The notes under the pieces are model-generated. The model saw nothing but the letters and a program-made list of their open reading frames with translations, was not told the DNA's origin and did no database searches. Of a stretch of DNA of 17,584 nucleotides, positions 1-6,287 are shown piece after piece. Made by a program: the position numbers and the translations under genes. The DNA lies in contig NZ_JYJG01000455.1 in assembly GCF_000955955.1 (NCBI RefSeq), forward strand, positions 1 through 17,584, read 5' to 3'. Positions within the stretch are counted from its first letter, which is position 1, and each line of letters opens with the position of its first letter. The stretch is from Lentzea aerocolonigenes. Lineage in GTDB: Bacteria; Actinomycetota; Actinomycetes; Mycobacteriales; Pseudonocardiaceae.

Positions 1-1278
1 GGCGGCCTGCGGCGTCCACGAGCCGTTCAGGCTGCTGGACGTGAACGAGCGGAAGTACCGCCCGTTGCGCCCCATCGCCTCGACGAGCATCAGGTACTGG
101 TTCTGGCCCTGGACCTTGTAGACCTCGACGCCTTCGAACAGGTTGGCCTGCGTGTCGCTCATGATCGTCGTGTAGCTCGAGCCGAAGCTGCCGGGGAAGT
201 TCCCGATCGGCATGCTCGCGCGGTAGATGTTGCCGAGGTCGTCGGCGAAGAACAGGTACATGTTCGTGCCGTCACCGATGAGCGTCTGGTCGATGGGGCC
301 CGTGCCGGAGCCGGAGATGCTGCCGGTGAACAGCGTCTGCTGCGCCGACCAGCCGTTCGCGTTGGTGGGGTCGCTCGACGTCCGGTAGCTGAACGCCGTG
401 CCGCCCCACTGGTAGGTGAGCACCCAGATGTTCTTCGGCGCGAAGTAGAAGAGCGTGGGGGCGACGGTGCCGCTGCTCATCCCGTTCTGGCTGGCAGAGG
501 CCATGTCGGACCAGTTCGTGAAGGTCCCGAAGTTCATCGATCCCCAGGACGTCCGCGTGTCGTGCGTCGTCGCGTAGACCAGGTGCTTGCCGTTGTACAT
601 GACGTGGGTGAAGTCCTTGAGCGAGACCCACCCCTGCTTCGGGTTCGCCAGCGAGCCGGTCGACGACCAGCGGTACGTCGAGGGCAGAGAACACGTGCCG
701 GGCGGAGTGGTCGTCGTGGTGGTGGGGCCGGGCCCTCCGCCGACGAGGACGAGCTGCCACTGCTGGTTGGTGCCGCCGGCGTCGCTGTACTGGACGACGT
801 TGCCGCCGTCGGCGGTGGAGGCACCCTGGACCTCGACGGCCTTGTTGCTGTTGCGGTTGATCAGGCGCACGTGGCCGCCGTCGGAGTCGGCGAGGCGGAA
901 CTGCTGGTTGCCGCCGCCGTGGTCGGTCCACTGGATGATGCCGGCGCCGTCGGCGGTGGAGTTGCCGGAGACGTCGAGAACCTTGTTCGACAGCCGTGAC
1001 TTCAGCCGGTAGTAGCCGCCGCCGGAGTCGACGAACTGCCACTGCTGCTGGTTGCCGTCGTTGCGGGTCCACTGGGTGATGCGGGCGCCGTCGTTCGTGG
1101 CCTGGTTGTAGACGTCGAGAGCCTTGCCGCTGTTGCGGTTGACCAGCACGTACCACGCGCTGGTGTCGACCGTCGCCGCCGACACCGGCGCCGCGGTGAA
1201 CGCCGCCACCAGCCCGCCGAGCAGCACGGCGATGACGGCGGCGGCAGCGGCGTGCGGACGATGGTTCGATCCGGCCAT
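1..1278 (-). CDS. Secreted CBM13 (ricin-type) - GH62 alpha-L-arabinofuranosidase, partial
   Basis: This enzyme would release arabinose side chains from arabinoxylan or arabinan outside the cell. The open frame runs 426 codons to the window edge with no stop, so the C-terminus is missing. Residues 1-34 are a signal peptide ending in 'APVSAA'. Residues about 38-176 are a ricin-like beta-trefoil with three Q-x-W/F repeats (QQWQF, QQFRL, QQWQL). A Thr/Pro linker follows, then the GH62 domain from C196. The three GH62 acidic residues appear present: D222 (in LKDFTHV), D330 (in GPIDQT) and E382 (in NLFEGVEVY). Their roles are assigned from the family. A second in-frame ATG lies 6 nt upstream, at 1284, but GAGGAG sits 7 nt before the 1278 ATG and only 1 nt before the other, so 1278 is chosen. 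About 70-80 residues of the catalytic domain should lie left of the window. Confidence 0.93.
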   Translation of the reverse strand, partial: MAGSNHRPHAAAAAVIAVLLGGLVAAFTAAPVSAATVDTSAWYVLVNRNSGKALDVYNQATNDGARITQWTRNDGNQQQWQFVDSGGGYYRLKSRLSNKVLDVSGNSTADGAGIIQWTDHGGGNQQFRLADSDGGHVRLINRNSNKAVEVQGASTADGGNVVQYSDAGGTNQQWQLVLVGGGPGPTTTTTTPPGTCSLPSTYRWSSTGSLANPKQGWVSLKDFTHVMYNGKHLVYATTHDTRTSWGSMNFGTFTNWSDMASASQNGMSSGTVAPTLFYFAPKNIWVLTYQWGGTAFSYRTSSDPTNANGWSAQQTLFTGSISGSGTGPIDQTLIGDGTNMYLFFADDLGNIYRASMPIGNFPGSFGSSYTTIMSDTQANLFEGVEVYKVQGQNQYLMLVEAMGRNGRYFRSFTSSSLNGSWTPQAA

Positions 1279-1326
1279 GGGCATGCTCCTCTTCGTCGAG
1301 GTGTAGGCAAACCGCGGTACGGGCAA

Positions 1327-1454
1327 CGTTCGAACGAACGACGATTAAGTGGGGATGTCACTGCCACGGGTGCCATTCACATGCACAAACTGTGGGGGAC
1401 GATTTCCGTGCGGTCAAGACGCCCCAGAAACGTTTCGACCGGCGTTCGATCGAA
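1327..1454. promoter_or_regulatory. Palindrome cluster upstream of GH62 gene
   Basis: The 222-bp gap between the DUF305 terminator and the GH62 start holds three perfect 10-bp palindromes: CGTTCGAACG (1327-1336), GAAACGTTTC (1427-1436) and TTCGATCGAA (1445-1454). CG-centred palindromes are typical of LacI-family operators that control sugar-utilisation genes, so one or more may be a regulator site for GH62. No clear -35/-10 pair was identified. The operator role is inference. Confidence 0.35.
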
Positions 1455-1500
1455 ATCGGGTGCATTCCGAGTTGCTAAAATCGGGGAGAATTGTTTAGCT

Positions 1501-1532
1501 CGGGCGGGGGCCGGTCGCCCGGCCCCCGCCCG
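1501..1532 (-). terminator. Hairpin terminator after DUF305 gene
   Basis: A perfect 14-bp GC-only inverted repeat (1501-1514 with 1519-1532) has a 4-nt loop. It lies 5 nt beyond the stop of the DUF305 gene on the minus strand. There is no U-tract, as is common for actinomycete terminators. Confidence 0.75.
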
Positions 1533-1536
1533 GTTC

Positions 1537-2052
1537 TCACGGGGTCTTCAGAAGATCCTTCATCTCGGTGATCTCCTGCTGCTGGCCGTCGATGATCGCC
1601 TGGGCGAGCTTCTTCGCGTCAGCGTCCTCGCCCTGGTCGAGCTCGGTCCTCGCCATCTCGACGGCACCCTCGTGGTGCTTGATCATCATGTCGAGCCACT
1701 GCTCGTCGAACGCGGCGCCGGTCGCGTTCTCCAGCTTCGCCATGTCCTCGTGGCTCATCATCCCGGCCATGTCGTGGCCGGTGTGGTCCTGCTCGGCGGT
1801 GGCTCCCCACTCCTTGAGCCACCCGTTCATCCGGGTGATCTCCGGGTCCTGCGCCTTCTCGATGCGCTCGGCGAGGCCGCGGACCTTGTCGTTGCTGCTG
1901 CGGTCCGGCACGAGCTTCGCCATCTCCAGCGCCTGCTCGTGGTGCGGGACCATCTGCTGCGCGAACGCGACGTCCGCAGGGGAGTTCTCGGTGCTGCTGC
2001 AGGCGCTCAAGACGAGCATGCCGACGGCAGCCCCGATGAGGGACTTCTTCAA
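1537..2052 (-). CDS. DUF305 family lipoprotein (probable copper-binding)
   Basis: This is a 171-aa exported lipoprotein. The signal peptide ends in the lipobox LSAC, with Cys18 as the lipidation site. The mature part has two copies of the DUF305 hallmark: MVPHHEQALEMA (about 34-45) and MIKHHEGAVEMA (about 123-134), plus a His/Met-rich stretch between them (H90, H93, M95, M98, M99, H101). DUF305 proteins form ferritin-like helical bundles, and some, such as cyanobacterial CopM, bind copper; the same role here is inferred. The start is taken as TTG at 2052 because GAGAAG lies 6 nt upstream and the lipoprotein signal begins there. A longer frame to 2271 would read through the upstream gene. It follows the DUF6153-like gene by 47 bp, so the two are probably one transcript. 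Confidence 0.88.
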   Translation of the reverse strand: MKKSLIGAAVGMLVLSACSSTENSPADVAFAQQMVPHHEQALEMAKLVPDRSSNDKVRGLAERIEKAQDPEITRMNGWLKEWGATAEQDHTGHDMAGMMSHEDMAKLENATGAAFDEQWLDMMIKHHEGAVEMARTELDQGEDADAKKLAQAIIDGQQQEITEMKDLLKTP

Positions 2053-2099
2053 GGGTTTCTTCTCTCTCACGTTGGTGGACAGTGCTGAGTGGACTGAAC

Positions 2100-2426
2100 T
2101 CAGTTCCGCAGCACGCAGAGAGATGTGAGGAGCGATCTTCCGCCCGGTGGCGGACGTTGCGGGGTGCTCGGCGGCGTTGCGGACGGGAGTGCCGCGAGCC
2201 GGGGGAGTGCCGTCCTGACCAGGAACCACGCCGTCAGCGCGACGGCCGCCGCGACCAGCACCGCGAGACACAGGTGCAGCAGGTCGTGCTCATGCGGTTC
2301 CTGCTGCTGATGGCTGGCCATGTGCTCGGCGTGCGGAGTTTCCGCGGCTGCGACATGGTGCATCCCGACGACGGCGAACACGAGCGCGCACAGCAGCACC
2401 CACTGGGTGCACCGGCGCCGCGTCAT
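2100..2426 (-). CDS. DUF6153-like small His-rich membrane protein
   Basis: This is a 108-aa protein with a basic N-terminus, a hydrophobic segment at about 9-27, a His-rich segment at about 32-52 (HAEHMASH, HEHDLLH), a second hydrophobic segment at about 52-72, and a Pro-rich tail. The pattern matches the small actinobacterial proteins annotated DUF6153, which often sit next to DUF305 genes. The histidines and the copper box at its promoter suggest metal binding or sensing at the membrane. No Shine-Dalgarno sequence is visible. A -10 hexamer TAGGGT ends 7 nt before the ATG, so the transcript is probably leaderless. It is the first gene of a two-gene unit with the DUF305 lipoprotein. Confidence 0.7.
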   Translation of the reverse strand: MTRRRCTQWVLLCALVFAVVGMHHVAAAETPHAEHMASHQQQEPHEHDLLHLCLAVLVAAAVALTAWFLVRTALPRLAALPSATPPSTPQRPPPGGRSLLTSLCVLRN

Positions 2427-2439
2427 GCAGCAAACCCTA
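2427..2439 (-). promoter_or_regulatory. Leaderless -10 box for the DUF6153-DUF305 operon
   Basis: On the minus strand TAGGGT (2439-2434) is followed by exactly 7 nt and then the ATG at 2426. This is the standard geometry of an actinobacterial leaderless transcript. The hexamer lies inside the second copper box (2433-2447), so a bound repressor would block it. Confidence 0.55.
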
Positions 2440-2447
2440 CCGGGGTA
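2433..2447 (-). promoter_or_regulatory. CsoR/RicR-type copper box 2
   Basis: The minus strand reads TACCC-CGGTA-GGGTT, one mismatch from the palindrome TACCC-N5-GGGTA known for RicR and CsoR-type copper repressors. It covers the putative -10 of the leaderless minus-strand promoter. Its centre is 29 bp from that of box 1. Confidence 0.55.
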
Positions 2448-2451
2448 CGGG

Positions 2452-2480
2452 TTGATACCGATACCCCCTAGGGGTATGGT
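2452..2480 (+). promoter_or_regulatory. Promoter of the DUF4396 gene
   Basis: A -35 TTGATA (2452-2457) and a -10 TATGGT (2475-2480) are separated by 17 bp, close to the housekeeping sigma consensus. The copper box at 2462-2476 fills the spacer and overlaps the start of the -10, the classic arrangement for repression. Confidence 0.65.
2461..2477. promoter_or_regulatory. CsoR/RicR-type copper box 1
   Basis: ATACCCCCTAGGGGTAT is a palindrome with 7-bp arms and contains an exact TACCC-N5-GGGTA (2462-2476). The motif is that of Cu(I)-responsive CsoR/RicR repressors. It lies between divergent genes whose products look metal-related. No csoR gene is in the window, so the repressor must act in trans. 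Confidence 0.7.
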
Positions 2481-2506
2481 TTGACGCGACGTTCAAGGAG
2501 GACGAG

Positions 2507-2959
2507 ATGAACCACGCTCCCGTGAGCCTGACCAGGCAGGCGATCTCCGCGACGCTGCACTGCCTCACCGGCTGCGCGATCGGCGAGGTGCTCGGCATGG
2601 TCATCGGCACGGCGCTGGGCTGGGGAAACCTCGCCACGATCGTGCTGGCCATCGTGCTCGCGTTCGTGTTCGGCTACTCGCTGACGATGCGCCCGGTGCT
2701 GCGCTCCGGCCTGCCGTTCAAAGCGGCCCTCGGTGTCGCGCTGGCGGCGGACACGGTGTCGATCGCGGTCATGGAGATCGTCGACAACGGGGTGATCCTG
2801 GTGGTGCCCGGCGCGATGGAGGCGGGCCTGGGGACCTGGCTGTTCTGGGCGTCGCTGGCGGTGTCGCTGGCGATCGCCTTCGTGGTCACGGTGCCGGTGA
2901 ACCGCTGGATGATCGGGCGCGGCAAGGGCCACGCGGTCGTCCACCAGCACCACCACTGA
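2507..2959 (+). CDS. DUF4396 membrane protein
   Basis: This 150-aa polytopic membrane protein has about four hydrophobic segments (roughly 17-37, 40-58, 70-92 and 105-128). The N-terminal TLHCLTGCAIGEVLGM stretch with two cysteines, and the later MEIVDN motif, are the features that mark DUF4396 proteins. It ends in a His-rich tail (VVHQHHH). The function is unknown. A Cys-x3-Cys pair in or near the membrane, terminal histidines and the copper box in its promoter suggest copper handling, which is inference. AAGGAGG lies 7-8 nt before the ATG. It is transcribed divergently from the DUF6153-DUF305 pair and ends in a hairpin. Confidence 0.85.
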   Translation: MNHAPVSLTRQAISATLHCLTGCAIGEVLGMVIGTALGWGNLATIVLAIVLAFVFGYSLTMRPVLRSGLPFKAALGVALAADTVSIAVMEIVDNGVILVVPGAMEAGLGTWLFWASLAVSLAIAFVVTVPVNRWMIGRGKGHAVVHQHHH

Positions 2960-2967
2960 CGTGGAGA

Positions 2968-2995
2968 GGCCGGGGCGTCTCGTGACGTCCCGGCC
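2968..2995. terminator. Bidirectional hairpin terminator
   Basis: A 12-bp stem with one G-U wobble (2968-2979 with 2984-2995) and a TCGT loop sits 8 nt after the DUF4396 stop and 6 nt from the stop of the convergent small secreted protein gene. It can serve both. Confidence 0.75.
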
Positions 2996-3001
2996 TTCCG
3001 G

Positions 3002-3289
3002 TCACAGAACCAGCGAACCCGAGTCCACCGAGGTGACCCGCGTGCCCTGGCTGCTGACGCCGCCCGTCACGCGAGTGCCTTCGGTGCCGATCGACTGCTC
3101 CTTGCCGTCGGTGCCGATCGACTGGTCTTTGCCGTCGGTCCCGTACTCGATCCCGGCGTCGCGGTTGTCCACCCCGGTCACCCGCGTGCCCTGACCACTG
3201 TCATCCCCAGCGGCCGATGCCGTGCCCACTCCGAGCACGAGCGCCGCTGCCGCGAGCACCAGTACGCCCGCTGTCTTCTTGCCCACCAT
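3002..3289 (-). CDS. Small secreted repeat protein, unknown function
   Basis: This is a 95-aa protein that I do not recognise. Residues 1-27 are a clear signal peptide (MVGKKTAGVLVLAAA... ending in TASAA). The mature part, about 68 residues, is acidic and rich in Gly, Thr, Ser and Asp. It is built from short repeats: GTRVT occurs three times and a 9-residue unit GTDGK(D/E)QSI occurs twice, followed by a partial third. It has no cysteine and no hydrophobic core, so it may be disordered or a short beta-repeat. The ATG at 3289 is preceded by GGAGG 4 nt upstream; a GTG at 3286 is an alternative. A perfect 14-bp palindrome lies 41 bp upstream. Confidence 0.75.
   Translation of the reverse strand: MVGKKTAGVLVLAAAALVLGVGTASAAGDDSGQGTRVTGVDNRDAGIEYGTDGKDQSIGTDGKEQSIGTEGTRVTGGVSSQGTRVTSVDSGSLVL
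3081..3143. repeat. 27-bp tandem repeat inside the small secreted protein gene
   Basis: Two copies of a 27-nt unit (3081-3107 and 3108-3134) differ at only two positions and are followed by a 9-nt partial copy. The period is nine codons, so copy number can change without breaking the frame. Confidence 0.85.
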
Positions 3290-3326
3290 GTGACCTCCCC
3301 AGTTCGGTGGTGATCCCAGGATGCGC

Positions 3327-3355
3327 GCGGGTTCTTGCAAGAACTTTGAACCCGC
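3327..3355. promoter_or_regulatory. Nested dyad upstream of the small secreted protein gene
   Basis: GTTCTTGCAAGAAC (3331-3344) is a perfect 14-bp palindrome. An overlapping 8-bp inverted repeat, GCGGGTTC (3327-3334) with GAACCCGC (3348-3355), could instead form a hairpin just 3 nt after the stop of the DUF1579-like gene. The site may be an operator for the gene starting at 3289, a terminator for the upstream gene, or both. Confidence 0.45.
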
Positions 3356-3358
3356 AGG

Positions 3359-3808
3359 TCAGGCCGTTCGCGTGAACCTCATGACCCAGTTCGTCTCCCA
3401 CGTCTGGCCGTCGTCGTAGGAGAACTGCTGCTGCCACACGGGTTCGTCGCCGGCCGTCCAGTCGAACCGCAGCTTCACCGCGTGCCCGCCGACCACGTCG
3501 TCGCCGAAGAACACCCCGTGCCCGTCGGTGAACCGGCCCTCGAGCGGCGGGTCGAGCTGGCCGGGAGCGCGGGTGGAGGCCCACCAGATGCGCCAGACGT
3601 CCTCGGCCGGGTCGTACTGGCGCAGCGTCATGCCCTCCCAGCCGTCGGCGCGGAGGGTGTCGATGTTGGCCGCACCGCCCAGGACCGGCCTGCAGTCGCT
3701 CGTCGCCTCGAACTCGACCCATTCGGTGCCGCGGCCCACGATGTCGGCGATCTTGCGGTTGGCCACGCGCCACCGGCCGTGAAAGAAGTCGAAATCGTTC
3801 TCACTCAT
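3359..3808 (-). CDS. DUF1579-like cytosolic protein
   Basis: This is a 149-aa soluble protein without signal peptide or membrane segment. The start (FDFFHGRWRVANRK), the central LRQYDPAEDVWRIWWAS and the C-terminal FSYDDGQTWETNWVM resemble the lipocalin-like beta-barrel proteins annotated DUF1579. These are of unknown function and often lie beside regulators or stress genes. There is no Shine-Dalgarno sequence before the ATG, but a -10 TAGCGT ends exactly 7 nt upstream, so the transcript is probably leaderless. It is divergent from the chitinase gene, and the 10-bp inverted repeat at 3829-3853 lies over its -35 region. Confidence 0.7.
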   Translation of the reverse strand: MSENDFDFFHGRWRVANRKIADIVGRGTEWVEFEATSDCRPVLGGAANIDTLRADGWEGMTLRQYDPAEDVWRIWWASTRAPGQLDPPLEGRFTDGHGVFFGDDVVGGHAVKLRFDWTAGDEPVWQQQFSYDDGQTWETNWVMRFTRTA

Positions 3809-3815
3809 GCGGAGG

Positions 3816-3843
3816 ACGCTAAAACGCCATCACTGACAACCAA
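3816..3843 (-). promoter_or_regulatory. Leaderless promoter of the DUF1579-like gene
   Basis: On the minus strand TTGGTT (3843-3838) and TAGCGT (3821-3816) are 16 bp apart, and 7 nt separate the latter from the ATG at 3808. The -35 lies in the centre of the adjoining inverted repeat. Confidence 0.45.
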
Positions 3844-3853
3844 TGTCAGTGAT
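3829..3853. promoter_or_regulatory. Operator-like inverted repeat, ATCACTGACA-N5-TGTCAGTGAT
   Basis: Perfect 10-bp arms (3829-3838 and 3844-3853) are separated by 5 nt, giving a 25-bp dyad of the size bound by TetR- or MarR-type dimers. It overlaps the -35 region of the minus-strand DUF1579-like gene and lies 77 bp upstream of the chitinase start. The regulator is not identified. Confidence 0.55.
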
Positions 3854-3869
3854 CGACTATTGACGCAAA

Positions 3870-3879
3870 GGTCTGGACC
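3870..3879 (+). promoter_or_regulatory. DasR-type (dre) box upstream of chitinase
   Basis: GGTCTGGACC is a near-perfect 10-bp palindrome and matches the core of the DasR site (consensus core GGTCTAGACC) and of the chitinase promoter repeats known from Streptomyces. It sits between a TTGACG -35-like hexamer (3860-3865) and the ribosome-binding site of the GH18 gene. This suggests control by N-acetylglucosamine availability through a DasR-like GntR regulator. Confidence 0.65.
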
Positions 3880-3929
3880 ATTTTACCGTTCCCGGCAGTG
3901 GCCGCCGCCCTAGCCAGGAGGTCCTCGTC

Positions 3930-6248
3930 TTGCGACTGCTCGCCAGAGTGGTCCCGGTGTTAGCTCTGCTAGCCGGGACCGTGATAGCCGTGACCAACTC
4001 GCCCGTCGCAGCCGCAGCCCATGAGGACTGCCGGCCGGACGGCCTGTACAAGACGCCGGGCGTCGACGTGCCGTACTGCACGGTCTACGACACGAACGGC
4101 CGTGAGAACCTGGGTTCCGACAAGTCCCGCCGCGTGATCGGGTACTTCACCAGCTGGCGCACCGGCAAGAACGGCCAGCCCGGCTACCTCGCCAAGGACA
4201 TCCCCTGGACCAAGGTCACGCACCTCAACTACGCGTTCGCGCACATCGACGCGCAGAACAAGATCTCGGTCGGTGCCAACGACGCCGGCAACTCCTCGAT
4301 CGGCATGGAGTGGCCGGGCGTCGCGGGCGCGGAGATGGACCCGTCGCTGCCCTACAAGGGGAACTTCAACCAGCTGACGAAGTTCAAGAAGCAGTACCCG
4401 AACGTCAAGACGCTGATCTCCATCGGCGGCTGGGCGGAGACCGGCGGCTTCTTCAACGCCGACGGCACGCGCAACGCGTCGGGCGGCTTCTACCAGCTCG
4501 GCCAGTCGCAGTCCGCGATCGACACGTTCGCGGACAGCGTCGTCGGGTTCCTGCGCCAGTACGGCTTCAACGGCGCTGACATCGACTACGAGTACGCGAC
4601 GTCGAACAACCACGCGGGCAACCCCGACGACTTCTGGATCTCCAACGCCAACCGCGGCAACCTGTGGACCGGTTACTCGGCGATCATGAAGACGTTGCGC
4701 GAGAAGCTCGACCGCGCGGGTGCCGCCGACGGCAAGCACTACATGCTGACCGCGGCTGTGCCGGCGTCCGGCTGGCTGCTGCGCGGCCAGGAGTCGTACC
4801 AGGTCGTCAAGTACCTCGACTACCTCAACGTCATGAGCTACGACCTGCACGGCTCGTGGAACCACTTCGTCGGCCCGAACGCGGCGCTCTACGACGACGG
4901 CAAGGACGGCGAGCTGTCTGCCGGCGGTGTGTACACGGCGCCGCAGTACGAGGGCATGGGGTACCACAACACCGACTGGGCGTACCACTACTACCGCGGT
5001 GCGATGCAGGCCGGACGCATCAACCTGGGCGTGCCGTTCTACTCGCGCGGCTGGCAGGGCGTCGACGGTGGCACGAACGGGTTGTGGGGCAAGGCCGCGT
5101 TGCCGGACCAGTCGAAGTGCCCGCCCGGCACCGGTTCCTCGGTCGGCTCGACCACGCCGTGCGGTAACGGCGCGACCGGCGTCGACAACATCTGGCACGA
5201 CGTCACCGCCGGCGGCGCCGAGGTTCCGTCCGGCGTGAACCCGTTGTGGCACACCAAGAACCTCGAAGCCAAGGTCACCGGTTCGTACTCCGCGCAGTAC
5301 GGCCTCGACCCGGTCAACGACCCGACCGACCGCCTCACCGGCACGTACACGCCGTACTACGACTCGACGCTGAAGTCGCCGTGGCTGTGGAACAACGACA
5401 AGAAGGTGTTCCTGTCCACCGAGACCGAGCAGTCGATCGCGGAGAAGGCCAAGTACGTGCGCGACAAGGGCCTCGGCGGCATCATGATCTGGGAGCTCGC
5501 CGGTGACTACGGGTACGACTCCGCCAAGAAGGAGTACTTCATCGGCGACACGCTGCTGTCGACGATCAACACCGGCCTGAACGGCGCCGCGCCCTACGGC
5601 AACCTGAAGGCGTCCTCGCAGCAGTCGCAGTCGCTCGCGGTCGACGTGGACGTCTACGGCTTCGCGTTGGGCGACAACAACTACCCGATCACGCCGAAGA
5701 TCAAGTTCACGAACCGGTCCGCGGTCACCATCCCCGGCGGCACGAAGATCGCGTTCGACTACGGCACCAGCGCGCCCGGAGGCATGGCCGACCAGTCCGG
5801 GTTCGGGCTTCGCGTGGTGTCGAAGGGCCACAGCGGTTCCAACGTCGGTGGCCTGAAGGGCGACTTCCAGAAGGCGGAGCTGACGCTGCCGTCGTGGCAG
5901 TCGCTCGCACCGGGCGCGTCGGTGGAGATGACGGTCAGCTACCAGCTGCCGATCTCGACGCCGTCGAACTTCGTCTTCACCTTCGGCGGTCAGTCGTACG
6001 CGATCACGGCCGACTACCCGCGGATCGGTGGCGGCACCCCGCCGACCACCACGTCCACGACCACGACCACCACGACTTCCAACCCGCCCGCTTGCTCGCT
6101 GCCCGCGTGGGATCGCGAGCAGGTCTACACCGGCGGCAACGAGGTGGCGCACAAGGGTCGCAAGTGGAAGGCCCAGTGGTGGACGAAGGGCGAGGAGCCC
6201 GGCACCACCGGTGAGTGGGGCGTCTGGCGCGACCAGGGCGCGTGCTGA
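3930..6248 (+). CDS. Secreted GH18 chitinase with C-terminal CBM5/12
   Basis: This is a 772-aa extracellular chitinase. Order: signal peptide 1-29; an N-terminal stretch with C34 and C50; GH18 barrel about 67-545; an immunoglobulin-like C-terminal module about 552-700, probably of the chitinase-C type (PF06483-like); a Thr linker 704-717; and a CBM5/12 chitin-binding module 721-772 with the AQWWTKGEEPG and WGVW signature. The barrel shows the SxGG strand (LISIGGW, 162-168), the catalytic motif NGADIDYE at 214-221 with E221 as acid, MSYDL at 302-306, and the end-strand Trp W521. The first position of the usual DGxDxDxE motif is Asn here. The TTG start has AGGAGG 8 nt upstream. A DasR-type box precedes it. 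No terminator was recognised before the AraC gene. Confidence 0.95.
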   Translation: MRLLARVVPVLALLAGTVIAVTNSPVAAAAHEDCRPDGLYKTPGVDVPYCTVYDTNGRENLGSDKSRRVIGYFTSWRTGKNGQPGYLAKDIPWTKVTHLNYAFAHIDAQNKISVGANDAGNSSIGMEWPGVAGAEMDPSLPYKGNFNQLTKFKKQYPNVKTLISIGGWAETGGFFNADGTRNASGGFYQLGQSQSAIDTFADSVVGFLRQYGFNGADIDYEYATSNNHAGNPDDFWISNANRGNLWTGYSAIMKTLREKLDRAGAADGKHYMLTAAVPASGWLLRGQESYQVVKYLDYLNVMSYDLHGSWNHFVGPNAALYDDGKDGELSAGGVYTAPQYEGMGYHNTDWAYHYYRGAMQAGRINLGVPFYSRGWQGVDGGTNGLWGKAALPDQSKCPPGTGSSVGSTTPCGNGATGVDNIWHDVTAGGAEVPSGVNPLWHTKNLEAKVTGSYSAQYGLDPVNDPTDRLTGTYTPYYDSTLKSPWLWNNDKKVFLSTETEQSIAEKAKYVRDKGLGGIMIWELAGDYGYDSAKKEYFIGDTLLSTINTGLNGAAPYGNLKASSQQSQSLAVDVDVYGFALGDNNYPITPKIKFTNRSAVTIPGGTKIAFDYGTSAPGGMADQSGFGLRVVSKGHSGSNVGGLKGDFQKAELTLPSWQSLAPGASVEMTVSYQLPISTPSNFVFTFGGQSYAITADYPRIGGGTPPTTTSTTTTTTTSNPPACSLPAWDREQVYTGGNEVAHKGRKWKAQWWTKGEEPGTTGEWGVWRDQGAC

Positions 6249-6274
6249 GTCAGTGAACTGTCAGGCGCGGGGCT

Positions 6275-6280
6275 TAGGCT
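6275..6280 (+). promoter_or_regulatory. Leaderless -10 box for the AraC-VOC operon
   Basis: TAGGCT is followed by exactly 7 nt and the GTG start at 6288. No Shine-Dalgarno sequence precedes the start, and no strong -35 is visible. Confidence 0.5.
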
Positions 6281-6287
6281 GTTCATC

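Noticed and set aside
272..1156. 294-aa minus-strand frame in the first kilobase
   Set aside because: It is out of frame with the GH62 reading, which is open over 426 codons and shows signal peptide, ricin repeats and catalytic motifs.
2053..2271. N-terminal extension of the DUF305 protein to 2271
   Set aside because: It would overlap the DUF6153-like gene on the same strand and bury the lipoprotein signal 73 residues inside the protein.
6036..6085. Repetitive ACC/ACG run as a possible repeat array
   Set aside because: It encodes the Thr-rich linker between the chitinase domains; a similar run encodes the linker in the GH62 protein. There are no CRISPR-like spacers.
3969..6152. 727-aa open frame antisense to the chitinase gene
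   Set aside because: It is a GC-skew shadow: the translation is rich in Arg, Val and Ala without domains, while the plus strand encodes a full GH18 protein with all motifs.
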